Below are positions 1-8,346 of a DNA stretch of 29,320 bases, one piece after another. The notes under the pieces are model-generated. The model did no database searches. It was not told the DNA's origin and was given only the letters and a program-made list of their open reading frames with translations. The stretch comes from JAFGJU01 sp964570935 (lineage in GTDB: Bacteria > Eisenbacteria > RBG-16-71-46 > JAFGJU01): NCBI GenBank assembly GCA_964570935.1, contig CAZMZP010000021.1, positions 1 to 29,320 of the forward strand, read 5' to 3'. Each line of letters opens with the position of its first letter. The stretch's first letter is position 1. The translations under genes and the position numbers were made by a program.

Positions 1-536
1 CGGTATTCCGGGTCCGTGAGCACAGTCTCCACGTTCGCCGCGCTGCCGCAGCTCCCCACGCTGCCGGCGCTCGCGCCGCTCCCCGCGCTGGCGCCGCCCG
101 TCCCATACTGCGCGAGTATTTCCTTCCTGTCGTCAACGACCGTTACCCGGAAGTCCAGCCCTTCCGCTATCTTCACAAGGTCCCGGCCGATGTGCCCGCC
201 GCCGAAAATCACGAGCCTGTCCGGCCTGGCGAAAAGCTCCATGAACACCTCCGCTTCGCCTCCGCACGCCATCCCGGTAGAGCCCGGGCCGGCCGCCGCG
301 AACCTGTACGTCTTGAGCAGGTGACGTTGGCTGCCCGCGAACAGCGAAAGGCAGTCGTCCATCACCATCTTCTCGAAGGCGCCGCCCCCTACCGTTCCGG
401 AGATCGTCCCGTCGGGGAACACCAGCATCCTGGCGCCGGTGTCCCTGGGTGACGACCCGGCCGTCCTGACTACGACCGCGGCCACGAACGCGCGGCCCGC
501 GGCGTGGTGCTGGGCAATTTCGCTGTGAATGTCCAT
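1..536 (-). CDS. XdhC/CoxI-family molybdoenzyme maturation protein (partial, 3' end outside window)
   Basis: Translating the minus strand from ATG at 536 gives 178 codons that run off the window edge. The XdhC_CoxI N-terminal signature is present: GSSPRDTGARM near residues 26-36, then a GTVGGG stretch and CGGEAEVF. It is followed by the start of the C-terminal Rossmann domain, VIFGGGHIGRD, then VTVVDD. Family members help insert sulfurated molybdenum cofactor into xanthine dehydrogenase-type hydroxylases, so a molybdenum hydroxylase may lie beyond the edge. The start is 4 nt after the SDR stop, with no good Shine-Dalgarno, which suggests translational coupling. An oddity is a low-complexity Gly/Ala/Ser run right after LAQYG, encoded at about 30-102. 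The family call is firm; the substrate enzyme is unknown. Confidence 0.85.
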   Translation of the reverse strand, partial: MDIHSEIAQHHAAGRAFVAAVVVRTAGSSPRDTGARMLVFPDGTISGTVGGGAFEKMVMDDCLSLFAGSQRHLLKTYRFAAAGPGSTGMACGGEAEVFMELFARPDRLVIFGGGHIGRDLVKIAEGLDFRVTVVDDRKEILAQYGTGGASAGSGASAGSVGSCGSAANVETVLTDPEY

Positions 537-540
537 GTTT

Positions 541-1290
541 TCAACCGCAGAGCACCGCTCCGCCGTTCACGTTCAGTATCTCGCCGGTGATGAAACTGGC
601 CAGGTCCGATGCCAGGAACAGGACCGGGCCGGCGATCTCGTCGACCGTGCCGACGCGTCCCATGGGTATCTGGGCGAGGATCTTCCGCCTTTCAGCGGAC
701 CTGAGCGGGGCCCGCGTCATGTCCGTGTAGACCCAGCCGGGCGCAACGCAGTTGACCCTGATGTTATGAGGCGCCAGCTCCACCGCGAGCGACTTCGTCA
801 GGCTTATCACCGCGCCCTTGGACGCGGCGTAGGCGGAATGGAACGACTCGCCGCGCTGGCCGGCGGTCGAAGAAATAGTAACGATGGCTCCGGACTTCCG
901 CTTCTTCATGTCCGGCACTACGGCATTGATTACGTTGAAGACGCCCATGACGTTCACGTCCACGGCCTGAGCCAGTCTCTTCTGGGACTTGCTGTCGATG
1001 GGTTCGTAATTCCAGACGCCCGCGTTTGTCACGACGACGTCTATCCTGCCGAACGTCTTGAGCGCGCGGGCCACCATCCTCCGGACCGCGGCCCTGTCGG
1101 ACACGTCCGCCTGCGCGGCGACGGCTCTCACTCCGAGCCTCTCCGCCGCCCTCGTCACTCTCGCCGCGGCCAGCGGGTGCCGTGCGTAGTTGATGATGAC
1201 GTCGCAGCCGGCCGCCGCAAAGGCCAGCGCTATTCCCTTCCCTATGCCCCTGGAAGCTCCCGTGACGAGCGCCACTCTGCCTTCGAGCAT
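541..1290 (-). CDS. SDR-family oxidoreductase (FabG-like)
   Basis: This 249-residue classical short-chain dehydrogenase starts MLEGRVALVTGASRGIGKG. It has the TGxxxGIG dinucleotide motif, the NAG motif (VVVTNAGVW), the catalytic Ser in ISSTAGQRG, YAASK (Tyr-x-x-x-Lys), the PG motif (NCVAPGWV) and the C-terminal ITGEILNVNGG. Its closest textbook match is 3-oxoacyl-ACP reductase (FabG), but classical SDRs with this layout reduce many ketones, so substrate is not assigned. A longer frame starts with TTG at 1338. I prefer ATG 1290 because the dinucleotide-binding strand begins there and AGGAG lies upstream, though about 12 nt away. It is followed 4 nt later by the XdhC gene and preceded by a nucleotidyltransferase, all on the same strand. 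Confidence 0.9.
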   Translation of the reverse strand: MLEGRVALVTGASRGIGKGIALAFAAAGCDVIINYARHPLAAARVTRAAERLGVRAVAAQADVSDRAAVRRMVARALKTFGRIDVVVTNAGVWNYEPIDSKSQKRLAQAVDVNVMGVFNVINAVVPDMKKRKSGAIVTISSTAGQRGESFHSAYAASKGAVISLTKSLAVELAPHNIRVNCVAPGWVYTDMTRAPLRSAERRKILAQIPMGRVGTVDEIAGPVLFLASDLASFITGEILNVNGGAVLCG

Positions 1291-1349
1291 GGTCTTAAGT
1301 CTCTCCTGTAACCTCTTGCATTCGTTAGCGTTCGGCAATCGCTGCGGAT

Positions 1350-2165
1350 TCAGTCCTTCGCACGGAGGCTCTCCGCCGTCGAGTCGAAATCAATCTCGCT
1401 CGTGGTCTGCCGGAACCACTCCTCGGCCAGTCCGAGCTTTCTCGCCAGGTCCGTCTCGTCCGAGACAAAATACAGCGCCCTGAGCCGCTCGACAACGTCC
1501 CGCGGCAGATCGTGAAGGATGTGATGCGTTCGGAAATTGTAGTGCAGAGGCTTGTGTTTCATCCGGAGCGCTTCCAGCAAGAGCTCGAGGACGAGGCGCG
1601 TGTAAAGGTCGAGCGCCTCCACGTAGTTGCCCCGCTTCATTTCCTTCGGCACGAAGCATCTGAACATCTCGAAGCGCACCTGTATCTTTTCAAGCCTGCT
1701 CTTCAAGGTGGCCACGAACTTCTCGCCGTCCACCCGCGGGACCTTGACCGCACCGGCCTTGTTGAAATGGAACAGCGCTTTTCCGTGTATCTCGGGCTCC
1801 AGGAACTTGTCTTCGGCACCGTGTTTCATCACGGCCACGTCCACGAGCAGAAATTCGCTGGCCCGCTTCAGCCTGTAGAAAGCCTGGGCGTACGGATGGG
1901 ACGGCGGGAGGGGTACGTGGTATTTCAGCTTGATGCCGCATAATCTTTCCAGCGTCTCCTCGACCACGGGAAACACGTCAGCGACACGAGAGTCCTCGAC
2001 GTCGACGTACAGATCGATGTCGGACATCTCGTCTATCCGGTCGAACGATATGGCGCCTCCCTCCCACATGGCGTGGACGTACTCGAGCGGCTCGAGCGCC
2101 GTCTTGAGCGCCGGGAGGATTGCCTCCCGCCCTATCTGCCCGGGTTGCTTCTCCATGTCCGTCAT
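1350..2165 (-). CDS. Nucleotidyltransferase-domain protein (MNT/Pol-beta fold)
   Basis: The protein is 271 residues. Residues 35-54 contain EGGAISFDRIDEMSDIDLYV, the GG...DE.SD.D signature of Pol-beta-like nucleotidyltransferases, with metal-binding acidic pair D49/D51. The C-terminal half (about 120-260) is charged and predicted helical, as in the substrate-binding part of stand-alone small-molecule nucleotidyltransferases such as aminoglycoside or lincosamide adenylyltransferases. The substrate cannot be read from sequence. A third acidic residue may be in the LLVDVAVM strand (about residues 107-114). ATG 2165 is preceded by AGGAG at 5 nt. The kinase gene ends 19 nt upstream, so the two are probably cotranscribed. 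Resistance, tRNA or protein AMPylation roles are all possible. Confidence 0.75.
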   Translation of the reverse strand: MTDMEKQPGQIGREAILPALKTALEPLEYVHAMWEGGAISFDRIDEMSDIDLYVDVEDSRVADVFPVVEETLERLCGIKLKYHVPLPPSHPYAQAFYRLKRASEFLLVDVAVMKHGAEDKFLEPEIHGKALFHFNKAGAVKVPRVDGEKFVATLKSRLEKIQVRFEMFRCFVPKEMKRGNYVEALDLYTRLVLELLLEALRMKHKPLHYNFRTHHILHDLPRDVVERLRALYFVSDETDLARKLGLAEEWFRQTTSEIDFDSTAESLRAKD

Positions 2166-2184
2166 CCTGACTCCTGCGTGGAAA

Positions 2185-4416
2185 TCACGCCTCGAACTGC
2201 TCCCACAGCTCCTTGACCCTCTTCATCAACTCCGCGAAACGTTCATCGCCGCGGACATTCGCAAGCATCGGGTCGTGCTTGTTCATGAACGGGTAGTTGG
2301 TGAACCCTCTTTTCACTGAGTTCTCGAGCCAATCCAGTGACCTCTCGTTGTCGCCCAGGACCGAGTAGAAGGCGCCCATCCAGTTCGAGTACTGTGGATC
2401 CCGTTTCGCGGTCTCGACCAGGTCCGGAGTGACCACATTAGCCACGGCATCTCTGTCTCCGCTCAGGGCGTACTTCAGGAACAGCCCCAGCTTGACGTAG
2501 AAATGCCCCGCCGCCCTCTTCGCGGCTTCGTCCACCTGCGCCCCGCCCTCCTGGACGCGCCCGCTGTAGACCAGCGTGTACGCGTACCAGAGCTGCCGTG
2601 CGGGGTTGAGCGGGTCGAGCTCGAAGGCCTTCTCCATCACCTCGCGAGCTCGCTCGAAGTCCCCTCCGTAGTAGTACACCTCGGAGAGCGCACCGTATGA
2701 CCTCGACGCGAGCGGCTCGATCCTGACCAGTCGCTCGGCCAGAGGGAGAGCCTCCGCCGTCCTGCCGACGACCGAATATCCTATGGTAAGCCACGTCAGG
2801 GCGTCCGGGTTGTTCGGCTCCACGGCCAGAACGCGCTTGAAGTGACGTACGCTCTGCTGCTGGTCTCCCCTGACCGCCTGGTAGATCAAGGCGAGGACAA
2901 GATGCCCCTTCGGCGACTTGGGGTCCAGCTGGAACGCTTTCCAGACGTATTCTTCCGCCTTCTCCACGTAATCTTCTTGTCTGGCGCCGATGTTGACATA
3001 CTGCCAGTAGACGTAGGCCATTCCGGCGTAGAGGAGGGCGTTGGGGCCGATGACCTCCAGCCCGTTCCTGAGATGTGTGAGCGCGCGCTCGAGAGCATCC
3101 TCCGTCATGCGCATTACTTCCTGATTGCCCCTGAGGTAGCACTCGTAGGCGTAGGCGTTGTCTATCGGCCTTTCTGAAATGCCGATCTTCTCCTCAGGAG
3201 TCAACCGGAGCTTGAGCGCGTCAACGATGGACCGCGAAACCTTCTCCTGCATGCTGAAGACGTCCTGGAGGCCGCCAGAGTACTTCTCGGCCCAGACCGT
3301 CACATCATTTGCGGCGTCTATGAGCTGCGCGTTTATCCGGAGGCTGTCCCCGGATTTTCTTACACTCCCTGCCAGAAGGTACTGGGCGTTGAGCTCGCGT
3401 CCGATCGTCTTCGAATCCTTCGTCGTGCCCTTCAACTTCATTGTCGAGGTCCGGGAGATGACCCGCAGACTGTGGACCATCGAGAGGTCGTTGATGACCT
3501 CTTCGGTGAGACCGTCGCTGAAGTACTCGTTGTCCTTTCCCGGGCTGATGTCCTCGAACGGCAGGACGACAATCGACTGCCGTCTTTCGGAAAGAACCGC
3601 GCCAGCGGCCGAGGAAACGCCCAGGTCGTGCAGGAACTCCTCAACGTTCTGGTAACGCTTGTCCCGATCCTTCTCGAGCGCCCGAGACACCACGTGCTGA
3701 AGCGCGGGCGGAACGTCGTCCCGAAGACTGGACAGCGGCTCGGGCTCCTCGTTGAGTACGGAATACACGAGCGCCTGCTCGTAGTCCGCGTTGAACGGCA
3801 GCTTCCCGCTCAGCATCTCGTACAGGACCACGCCCAGGGACCAGATGTCGGTCCGCTCGTCCACCTCCTCGTACTTCACCTGCTCCGGTGAGACGTAGGC
3901 TACCGTGCCCACCAGGGTCTTCGGGCCTGGAGCGCCGGGCGTGCCGGCCAGCTTGGCCACTCCGAAGTCCATTATCTTGGCCCGTCCGGTGTCCGTGACG
4001 ATTATGTTGAAGCTGTTGATGTCCCTGTGGATGATGCCCTTCCGGTGGGCTTCGCGAAGTCCGTCCGCCACCTGCATCGCGATGTCCAGGGAGTCCTCGA
4101 CGCCCAGCGGCCCAGAAGCCAGTCTTTCTTTGAGCGTTGCGCCCTCGTAGCAGGCCATGGCGATGAAGACCTGGCCGTCACCGGTCTCCTCGATTTCGTG
4201 GATCGTGCAGATGTTGGGATGGTCGAGCGCGGAGGCCGCCCTCGCCTCCTGGACGAAGAGGTCGATGGCCTCGGGGCTCCGGGTCAGCAGAGGGGACAGG
4301 AACTTGAGCGCCACCTGGCGCTTGAGCTTCGTGTCCTCGGCCCTGTACACGACGCCCATTCCGCCCTCGCCCAGTTTGCCGAGGATGTGATAGTGAGATA
4401 TCGTCTTCCCGATCAT
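2185..4416 (-). CDS. Ser/Thr protein kinase with TolB-like and TPR C-terminal regions, lacking catalytic-loop Lys
   Basis: The protein is 743 residues. The Hanks-type kinase domain (about 8-268) has a glycine loop GKLGEGGMGVV, the ATP lysine K38 (VALK), αC glutamate E57, HRD at 130-132, N137, DFG at 150-152 and the activation-loop end GTVAYVSPEQ. Residues about 283-400 (SIVVLPFEDISP..., DGLTEEVINDLS, LLAGSVRK) are the TolB-like region often fused to such kinases and to adenylate cyclases. Residues about 415-740 form TPR-like helical repeats for protein contacts. No transmembrane segment is seen, so it is probably cytoplasmic. The catalytic loop reads HRDINSFN, so the usual Lys two residues after the Asp is Asn134. 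GAGG lies 4 nt before ATG 4416. The peptidase gene ends 64 nt upstream. Confidence 0.92.
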   Translation of the reverse strand: MIGKTISHYHILGKLGEGGMGVVYRAEDTKLKRQVALKFLSPLLTRSPEAIDLFVQEARAASALDHPNICTIHEIEETGDGQVFIAMACYEGATLKERLASGPLGVEDSLDIAMQVADGLREAHRKGIIHRDINSFNIIVTDTGRAKIMDFGVAKLAGTPGAPGPKTLVGTVAYVSPEQVKYEEVDERTDIWSLGVVLYEMLSGKLPFNADYEQALVYSVLNEEPEPLSSLRDDVPPALQHVVSRALEKDRDKRYQNVEEFLHDLGVSSAAGAVLSERRQSIVVLPFEDISPGKDNEYFSDGLTEEVINDLSMVHSLRVISRTSTMKLKGTTKDSKTIGRELNAQYLLAGSVRKSGDSLRINAQLIDAANDVTVWAEKYSGGLQDVFSMQEKVSRSIVDALKLRLTPEEKIGISERPIDNAYAYECYLRGNQEVMRMTEDALERALTHLRNGLEVIGPNALLYAGMAYVYWQYVNIGARQEDYVEKAEEYVWKAFQLDPKSPKGHLVLALIYQAVRGDQQQSVRHFKRVLAVEPNNPDALTWLTIGYSVVGRTAEALPLAERLVRIEPLASRSYGALSEVYYYGGDFERAREVMEKAFELDPLNPARQLWYAYTLVYSGRVQEGGAQVDEAAKRAAGHFYVKLGLFLKYALSGDRDAVANVVTPDLVETAKRDPQYSNWMGAFYSVLGDNERSLDWLENSVKRGFTNYPFMNKHDPMLANVRGDERFAELMKRVKELWEQFEA

Positions 4417-4480
4417 AGACCCTCGTCCTGCGTCCCGTTCGGCCCCGCCGGTCGCGCCCTCCGGCCTCCGCTTCCGGGTC

Positions 4481-6670
4481 CTACTTTACCCCGAGCTCTC
4501 GCAACAGGCCTTGCGCGTCGTCAACGAAATCCGCGACCCACAGCACGTAGCGTATGTCCACGTGAATCGAGCGAGTCACCTCTTCATGAAAAGCGAAGTC
4601 GTGCCCCAGCCCCTCGTAGTTTCCGTCGAACAGACAGCCGACCACCTCTCCCTTGGAGTTAAGCACGGGACTTCCGGAATTCCCCCGGGTCGAATCGTTC
4701 GTGGTGAGCAGGTTGACTGCCACGCTGCCCAGGTCGGGGTCCGCGTACTGCCCGTACTCGCGCTTCGCCGCCAGCTCAAGCATCTTCTCCGGGCAGTCAA
4801 ACGGTTTGGCGCCGGTGTGCTTCTCGACGATTCCTTCCAGCGTCGTGAACGGCGCGTACTCGACGGCGTCCCTGGGCGAATATCCACTCACCTGGCCGTA
4901 GCTGAACCTCATGGTGCCGTTTGCGTCCGTGTAGAGCTCGCGGTCGGATGCGCGGGCCAGGGCTTTCATCCACTTCGGCGTCAGCATCTCGGAGGCGCCC
5001 GAGAATTCTTTGCCGCGCTCCAGCCTCTCCTGGTTTTCGTCGTACAGCTTCCCGGCCAGCGTCAGGAACGCGTCGTTCTCAGCAAGCAGCTCCTTCCGGG
5101 AGAGCCCGAACATACGGAGACGATCCTCCGTGTTGTCGAGTTTGGTGCCTGCGTAAAGCCCGTCCAGAAAGAGCTCGACCGCCTCTTCCAGCTCACTGGC
5201 CGGTTTCGAGCCGAACACGGCGTCAAGGGCCTGTATCCTCTGCCCGTCGGGAAGGTCGGCGGCCTCCAGCAGGAGCATCTTCAGAACCGCGCGCTCGCTC
5301 CCCAGGTGCATCTGAGTCTGGAACACTTTCAGGTCGCGCCTCATGTCGGGGACCCTCCGCTCCATGAACTCGGGCTCCCTGTTCATGTCCCGCTTTTCCT
5401 TCTCCACGCTCCATCTGTAAAGAAACATCGCCTGTGACAGAACCGACTTCTCGCCGACCAGGTGTTCCAGGAGCAGATTCTTCATCCGGTACTCGGCGCG
5501 TTTCTCGTAGAGGGCCTTGAACTCTCCGAGGATGACGGAGAACTCCGCCGCGGCTTCCGGGTCAGACTGGAGTTTGGAGAGGATGTCTCGCTCCTTCGCC
5601 TGCTGAGCCTCCACGACGCGGAATCTCTTGAAGCCATCCAATATGCCCTCAAAGTCCTTGATGTTGTTGTAGATTCCCTTGAGTGTCGAAGCCGTGCGAA
5701 CCGCCGCCTCCGGTTCCGCCGCGGACGCCCGCTCCAGAATCTCGGCCATCTGTTTCGACAGACGAATTCTCTGGGGATAGGAGAAGCTCTCGTACTCTGC
5801 CATCGCGCAGGAGGGCATGTACCGGTGCGTGCCCCCCGGGAAACCAACGACTATTGCCAGGTCGCCGTCCTGGATTCCTCCCGGCGCGACTTTCAGGTAT
5901 CTCGTGGGCCTGTAGGCGACGTTGTCCGTGGAAAACTCGGCCGGGCTGCCGTCCGGGCCCAAGTAGGCTCGCAGGAACGAGAAGTCGCCGGTGTGGCGCG
6001 GCCACATCCAGTTGTCTATTTCGCCGCCGTATTCGCCGATGGACCTGGACGGCACGTACACGACTCGCACGTCGCGTATCTTGAGGAACGTGTAGAGAAG
6101 GTATCTGACCCCGCCGGAGAACCCTCTCACCTCCGCGTGTGTGTGTTTCTTGGATTCGGCCTTCTTGACTATCTCTTTCGTGCGTTTCTCTATCGCGTAG
6201 TAACGCTGAAGCGGGGTCATGGACGGCTTCACGGCCGAGAGGACCTTGTCAGTCACGTCCGTGACCGACTGAGTCACATAGACGAAGTAGCCGATGGCCG
6301 GGACCTCTTCGGCGCGAGTCTTGGCCAGAAAGCCCTGCGCGATGTAGTTCTTCTCCGGTGTGCTCATCCTTTGTACGGCACCGAAGGCCACGTGATGGTT
6401 GGTCAGCACGAGACCGTCAGGAGAGACGAACGTCCCGGTCGCGCCCACTCTCACAACGGCGTTGGCTATTCCGGTGCCCTCCGAGTTGAATATGTCGTCC
6501 TGGCCGAGCGCACATCCTCTGGACTTGAGGTCCTGGAGCACGAACTGCGGCACTTCCTGCGGGAGCCACATGCCTTCGTCCGCGGAAAGGCGGGTGGCAA
6601 CGGACATGACCCCGGCGCAAACAAGGAATGCGGTGAGAGCCGTTCTGGTGACGCTGCGCTGGAAACTCAT
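4481..6670 (-). CDS. S46-family dipeptidyl-peptidase (DPP7-like), secreted
   Basis: The 729-residue precursor is close to the usual size of the family. A signal peptide (about 1-30, cleavage after RLSA) leads to a chymotrypsin-fold peptidase of MEROPS S46. The triad is visible: His93 in TNHHVAFG, Asp229 in HTGDFSFLRAY, and Ser665 in RGNSGSPVLN. Residue Ser+18 is Gly683 (FDGN). In characterised enzymes this position is Gly in DPP7 (hydrophobic P1) and Arg in DPP11 (acidic P1), so a DPP7-like preference is inferred. It should release N-terminal dipeptides in the periplasm or at the surface. ATG 6670 is chosen over GTG 6730 because AAGGAG lies 5 nt upstream and the signal peptide begins there. 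It has its own promoter at 6721-6749. Confidence 0.95.
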   Translation of the reverse strand: MSFQRSVTRTALTAFLVCAGVMSVATRLSADEGMWLPQEVPQFVLQDLKSRGCALGQDDIFNSEGTGIANAVVRVGATGTFVSPDGLVLTNHHVAFGAVQRMSTPEKNYIAQGFLAKTRAEEVPAIGYFVYVTQSVTDVTDKVLSAVKPSMTPLQRYYAIEKRTKEIVKKAESKKHTHAEVRGFSGGVRYLLYTFLKIRDVRVVYVPSRSIGEYGGEIDNWMWPRHTGDFSFLRAYLGPDGSPAEFSTDNVAYRPTRYLKVAPGGIQDGDLAIVVGFPGGTHRYMPSCAMAEYESFSYPQRIRLSKQMAEILERASAAEPEAAVRTASTLKGIYNNIKDFEGILDGFKRFRVVEAQQAKERDILSKLQSDPEAAAEFSVILGEFKALYEKRAEYRMKNLLLEHLVGEKSVLSQAMFLYRWSVEKEKRDMNREPEFMERRVPDMRRDLKVFQTQMHLGSERAVLKMLLLEAADLPDGQRIQALDAVFGSKPASELEEAVELFLDGLYAGTKLDNTEDRLRMFGLSRKELLAENDAFLTLAGKLYDENQERLERGKEFSGASEMLTPKWMKALARASDRELYTDANGTMRFSYGQVSGYSPRDAVEYAPFTTLEGIVEKHTGAKPFDCPEKMLELAAKREYGQYADPDLGSVAVNLLTTNDSTRGNSGSPVLNSKGEVVGCLFDGNYEGLGHDFAFHEEVTRSIHVDIRYVLWVADFVDDAQGLLRELGVK

Positions 6671-6720
6671 TGGTGCTCCTTGTCTAAAGACGGGAACCGG
6701 CAACGGGGACACGACCCTCA

Positions 6721-6749
6721 AATATGCCACACAAATCGGCTTTTCTCAA
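6721..6749 (-). promoter_or_regulatory. sigma70-type promoter of the S46 peptidase gene
   Basis: On the minus strand TTGAGA (6749-6744) is separated by exactly 17 nt from CATATT (6726-6721). The expected transcription start is near 6714, about 44 nt before ATG 6670. Matches to consensus are 5/6 and 4/6. Confidence 0.55.
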
Positions 6750-6844
6750 GAGAAGTGAGAGGCGTTGGAGTGACGTCTGAAAGGACATGCGCGGTAGCTG
6801 CCCTGGGCGCGGGGCAGCCCGGAAGGGCCTGCCTGCCGAGGCCT

Positions 6845-7408
6845 CTAACCGAGGAACTCCCCCACTCTCCTGAAGCACCAGATCACCGGCAGGATGCACA
6901 ATAGGAGCAGCAGTGACACCATCAGGGGTTCGGCCATTCCGCTCAGCACAGAGAGGTCGAGGTTGGGCGCTCCGCCAGTGCGCGGAAGCGCCTGCGAGAA
7001 AAACTGTCCCACACCGCCGGCCGCGGACGCGAGAGCGTTTCCTGTCGGCCCGAAGGCTCTGACGAACGCGTCCCGGAAATCGTTTTGCCGGATGAACAGC
7101 AGCAGTGTGACTGTCATGAGCCCGAAGGCCGGGACCAGAGTAAGCCACGTTGAACGGCGCCTGACTGGTCTTGAGGTTCCCAGCGTCTTCTGAGTCACCA
7201 GGTTCGTGAAATCTAAGGACAACCGCGGATGTATTTCCTCAGTCAGCGCGTCATGAATCCGCGTCTGCAGCAGGAGCTCTGCCCGGCAGACTTCGCAGTC
7301 CGACAAGTGAGCCTCGAGCTCCGCTGAGCGAGCCGGCGTGAGGAGTCCGTCCATGTGCTGCATGATGAGCTCAACGTATTCGCTGCATCGCTGTTCAGGG
7401 TTCCGCAT
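6845..7408 (-). CDS. Membrane anti-sigma factor with zinc-finger (zf-HC2) domain
   Basis: The protein is 187 residues from ATG 7408, which has GGAGGAG 6 nt upstream. Its N-terminus is a putative zinc-finger anti-sigma domain: C8, then H34-x3-C38-x2-C41 (HLSDCEVC), the HxxxCxxC arrangement of ZAS anti-sigma factors. Two hydrophobic segments lie at about 87-106 and 161-179, so it is a double-pass membrane protein with the finger in the cytoplasm. The start overlaps the end of the sigma gene by 14 nt, a typical sigma/anti-sigma coupling. It is inferred to hold the upstream sigma factor inactive until an envelope or redox signal. The loop between the membrane segments is Gly/Ala-rich and has no recognisable sensor. 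Confidence 0.88.
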   Translation of the reverse strand: MRNPEQRCSEYVELIMQHMDGLLTPARSAELEAHLSDCEVCRAELLLQTRIHDALTEEIHPRLSLDFTNLVTQKTLGTSRPVRRRSTWLTLVPAFGLMTVTLLLFIRQNDFRDAFVRAFGPTGNALASAAGGVGQFFSQALPRTGGAPNLDLSVLSGMAEPLMVSLLLLLCILPVIWCFRRVGEFLG

Positions 7409-8204
7409 TGAACGCTCCTCCCTTCCTACGCGCACGGACAGGTGATTCACCAGCCGGAGACTCGCCGGGCGCGGCCGCGTCGTCAGACCCGGCCAGGCCG
7501 GCGTCGGCAAGCACGAGCTCCCTCAACCTCAGACGGGCGCGGTGGATGTTGGTCTTCACTGTGCCCAGGGGAGCGTCCATTACTTCGGCTATCTCCTCGT
7601 AGGTGGCCTGGTTCAGGTAAAATAGTGTCAACACCGCGCGGTACTGCGCGGGCAGCTTACCCATGAGCTGCCGCACGCTCCTCGAGAGGTCAAGTCGCTC
7701 AATCTCGCCGGCTAGACCCTGGTGTGACGCGCACATAAGGCAGTGAATCTTCTCATCAGTCTCCGCCTGGAGTGACAGCGGCTCTCCGCGGACGCCACGC
7801 TTCTTGAGCTCGGCCAGACACAGGTTGCGGGTGATCTTGTAGACCCAGGTGCTGAACTTGCAGTCGCCGCGGAACCCGGGCAGGGCCTCGTAGGCCCTAA
7901 GGAACACCTCCTGTGCGACGTCCTCGTCTTCTTCGCTTCCGAGCATCCTTCTCACGAGCCAGTACACTCTGTGCTTGTAACGATTGACCAGCTCGGCGAA
8001 GGCCTCGTGATCCTGCTTCCGGCCCCACCGGACAAGCTCGTCGTCGCTCAATTCGGTTAAGTCTCTTCTCTGCCCCACCGGATACGCTGCCAGGTACTGG
8101 TCGTGAATTAGGTTGCGGCCAAAGGCCAACTGCGCCGCTGCAATTCTAGGGGCGCACGCAGCCGATTGCAAGCTCCAGCGAGCGTTGAAGTTGAGTTCGA
8201 ACAA
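7395..8204 (-). CDS. RNA polymerase ECF sigma factor (sigma70 family)
   Basis: Region 2 is clear (HEAFAELVNRYKHRVYW, then DEDVAQEVFLRAYEALPGF and FSTWVYKITRN), as is region 4 (LTLFYLNQATYEEIAEVM followed by GTVKTNIHRARLRLRE, the helix-turn-helix for the -35 box). The linker carries HCLMCASH, a possible thiol pair. The start is uncertain. GTG 8246 opens the longest frame but its AGGA abuts the codon. I chose TTG 8204, which has GGAGG 9 nt upstream. Homology-like sequence begins only near GTG 8078, which lacks a Shine-Dalgarno. It overlaps the anti-sigma gene by 14 nt and is probably autoregulated from the promoter at 8286-8315. The C-terminal tail is Gly/Pro/Ala-rich. Confidence 0.9.
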   Translation of the reverse strand: MFELNFNARWSLQSAACAPRIAAAQLAFGRNLIHDQYLAAYPVGQRRDLTELSDDELVRWGRKQDHEAFAELVNRYKHRVYWLVRRMLGSEEDEDVAQEVFLRAYEALPGFRGDCKFSTWVYKITRNLCLAELKKRGVRGEPLSLQAETDEKIHCLMCASHQGLAGEIERLDLSRSVRQLMGKLPAQYRAVLTLFYLNQATYEEIAEVMDAPLGTVKTNIHRARLRLRELVLADAGLAGSDDAAAPGESPAGESPVRARRKGGAFNAEP

Positions 8205-8285
8205 CTTACAGGACCTCCACCCGGTCAGGAAGCGTGCCTGGAACACTCCTCACAGGTCATAGCGCGCAGGCCATTCCTTACAAGT

Positions 8286-8315
8286 TATGACTCCTATCCG
8301 GGGACAAAGGTTTCA
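8286..8315 (-). promoter_or_regulatory. candidate ECF-type promoter of the sigma/anti-sigma operon
   Basis: On the minus strand TGAAAC (8315-8310) is followed after exactly 18 nt by GTC (8291-8289, in GTCATAA). This AAC...GTC layout is the usual ECF promoter form. A matching element lies on the opposite strand at 8347-8373, which supports autoregulation. Confidence 0.5.
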
Positions 8316-8346
8316 TCCTGCCGAAAAGCCCATGAATAAGCCCGGC

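Noticed and set aside
529..1311. Plus-strand open frame opposite the SDR gene
   Set aside because: The minus strand has every SDR motif; the plus translation has none.
5462..6904. Long plus-strand open frame (480 codons) opposite the S46 peptidase
   Set aside because: It mirrors the codon bias of a well-supported gene, has no recognisable motif and composition unlike real proteins (Arg/His/Val-rich).
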